Both the position numbers and the translations under genes were made by a program. The notes under the pieces were generated by a model. It saw only the letters and a program-made list of their open reading frames with translations. It was not told the DNA's origin and ran no database searches. A stretch of DNA of 7,482 nucleotides from an uncultured Burkholderiales bacterium (GTDB lineage: Bacteria > Pseudomonadota > Gammaproteobacteria > Burkholderiales > Burkholderiaceae_C), in NCBI GenBank assembly GCA_903953985.1, contig CAJBLW010000108.1, forward strand, positions 1 through 7,482, in the 5' to 3' direction. This document shows positions 6,522-7,482 of this stretch, piece after piece (the stretch's first letter is position 1; every line of letters starts with the position of its first letter).

Positions 6522-7415
6522 CTATCGCCGAAAAGCGAAGCGCACCCCGCGCGCGATGCCTGCGGGCGGCACCATGTTGTGGTCGTCGCCCTCGTGGACC
6601 ACGGTCTCCACATGCAAGCCGGGCGACGCGAGCGCTGCGAGCCTGGCCCCGAGTTCGACCGTGTTAGGCACCATGCGGCATTCTTCGTTCATGTCGCGAA
6701 AGTCTTGCTCGGTGGCGGGCAGGCCAGGGACAAAGCGAAACGTGGACTCCAGCGCGCCCACCGTGATCAGCGCACGCGCTTTGACTTGGCCCGACCGGAC
6801 TCGGTCACTGAAGGCGGTCTCGTGTGCCAACACTGCACGGTCGTTGTACCAAATGGATGGGCTGATGGCCACGAACTGCTGGAACATCGCGGTGTGCCGG
6901 AATAGCGCATGCAAGGTGGTGAGGCCGCCCAGCGAATGACCCATCAGCACCTGGTCCTGCTGGTTGATGGCCACCATGGCCTCGACACGCGGCTTGACCT
7001 CTTCCTCGATCACGCGAAAGTAGTTGTCCATGCCGCCCCAACCTTCGGACGGCCGGGGCATCTTCGCAATGAAACCCTTCTGCAAACGCTCTTCGGAGAT
7101 CGGCGTCGTCAGGTCGATCATGCGCAGGTCCAGCGCGGTGCTGACGCTGTCGGTGGGGTAGCCGATGCCAACCACGACAGGGTCGATCACGTCCGGCCAG
7201 CAGGCCTGGATACGGGCTGTGTCGACCGCGATGCCGAAGTGCAGGTTGCCGTCGATCAGGTAAACGACTGCATGGCCTTCCGGCGGCGGCGGCCGCCGCG
7301 TGGGGATGGAGACAAAAAGCCGGTAGGCACGGCCGTTGACTTTGGATGTGAAGTCGATGACCCGGGCATTGAGGGCCATCTCGGCGCTGGGTGCGGATGT
7401 CGCGGTTGTTTCCAT
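6522..7415 (-). CDS. Alpha/beta-hydrolase esterase, IroE/Fes-like (esterase D superfamily)
   Basis: A 297-residue alpha/beta hydrolase. Visible are a core strand AVVYLIDGN (49-57) with an oxyanion-side turn, the strand VVVGIGYPTD (80-89), a helix typical of IroE-like enzymes around GWGGMDNYFRVIEEEVKP (125-142), the nucleophile elbow GHSLGG (159-164) with Ser161, ISPSIWYND (184-192), VGALES (219-224), and the catalytic histidine in EGDDHNMVPP (275-284), His279. An acidic third triad residue is not obvious; Glu223 is one candidate. IroE itself is described as using a Ser-His dyad, so this need not mean inactivity. Known relatives cleave ester bonds in siderophores or small acyl esters. No siderophore genes are visible here, so the substrate is open. 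The first 20 residues are low in charge but not a convincing signal peptide. A run of four prolines (42-45) follows the first strands. ATG 7415 has only a weak GGA Shine-Dalgarno. It is the first gene of the operon seen in the window. Confidence 0.87.
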   Translation of the reverse strand: METTATSAPSAEMALNARVIDFTSKVNGRAYRLFVSIPTRRPPPPEGHAVVYLIDGNLHFGIAVDTARIQACWPDVIDPVVVGIGYPTDSVSTALDLRMIDLTTPISEERLQKGFIAKMPRPSEGWGGMDNYFRVIEEEVKPRVEAMVAINQQDQVLMGHSLGGLTTLHALFRHTAMFQQFVAISPSIWYNDRAVLAHETAFSDRVRSGQVKARALITVGALESTFRFVPGLPATEQDFRDMNEECRMVPNTVELGARLAALASPGLHVETVVHEGDDHNMVPPAGIARGVRFAFRR

Positions 7416-7482
7416 GTTGAGCGTCCAGTTGTGGGTATATATCGAGGAGCAGGCCGGCTCGGCCAGGTCAGCCCCAGAGGGC
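7416..7482 (-). promoter_or_regulatory. Leader of the esterase operon with a possible -10 box
   Basis: The 67 nt upstream of ATG 7415 contain, on the minus strand, GATATATACC (7445-7436), the only AT-rich patch in this GC-rich stretch, which could serve as a -10 box. No good -35 hexamer lies at 16-18 nt spacing. The leader also carries CACAACTGGA (7433-7424), shared with the MFS leader. No upstream gene end is visible before the window edge, so the operon could extend further. Confidence 0.25.

Noticed and set aside
6268..6939. Plus-strand open frame of 223 codons spanning the peptidase-esterase junction
   Set aside because: It covers parts of two well-supported minus-strand genes and shows no motif or Shine-Dalgarno of note.
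7286..7299. 14-bp perfect palindrome GCGGCGGCCGCCGC
   Set aside because: It lies inside the esterase gene where Arg and Pro codons of the RRPPPP stretch create it; codon composition explains it.

Overview
The window looks like chromosomal DNA of a high-GC betaproteobacterium, probably order Burkholderiales and possibly family Comamonadaceae. I infer this from the strongly G/C-ending codons, Ala- and Arg-rich proteins, and a fused indolepyruvate ferredoxin oxidoreductase next to class-V aminotransferase, DadA-like and M32 peptidase genes. No species call is possible by reading alone. I see no tRNA, rRNA, CRISPR array, insertion sequence or phage gene.

Left part (1-3230). The left edge cuts a plus-strand gene that ends at 432; it is the C-terminal end of a fused indolepyruvate ferredoxin oxidoreductase. 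It converges across a 96-nt gap with a minus-strand PLP aminotransferase of the serine/alanine-glyoxylate type (529-1749). Upstream of that, also on the minus strand, lies a DadA-like FAD amino-acid dehydrogenase (1881-3119). A small hairpin with a T-rich tail just past the dehydrogenase stop probably separates the two genes. All three are amino-acid catabolism genes: an aryl-pyruvate oxidoreductase, an aminotransferase and an amino-acid dehydrogenase. They do not form one operon. The dehydrogenase has its own likely promoter at about 3190-3221, with a perfect 5-1-5 palindrome and a tandem 7-bp repeat directly upstream of the -10 box.

Middle (3120-3647). This 528-nt stretch has no confident gene. 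Besides the promoter it carries a plus-strand reading frame with coding-like codon use, broken by one TAG (3246-3500). It may be a gene remnant.

Right part (3648-7415). Three minus-strand genes form a compact operon in the order alpha/beta-hydrolase esterase (IroE/Fes-like), M32 metallocarboxypeptidase and Spinster-type MFS transporter. The esterase and peptidase are 38 nt apart, and the transporter start overlaps the peptidase end by 17 nt. The set suggests handling of an ester- or peptide-linked compound: hydrolyse the ester, trim the C-terminus, and move substrate or product across the inner membrane. That joint role is inference. The most original observations are this gene set, a 10-nt leader shared at identical spacing by its first and third genes, a substitution in the M32 DXRXT signature, and the palindrome in the dadA-like promoter. 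I found no clear case for a wholly new system.
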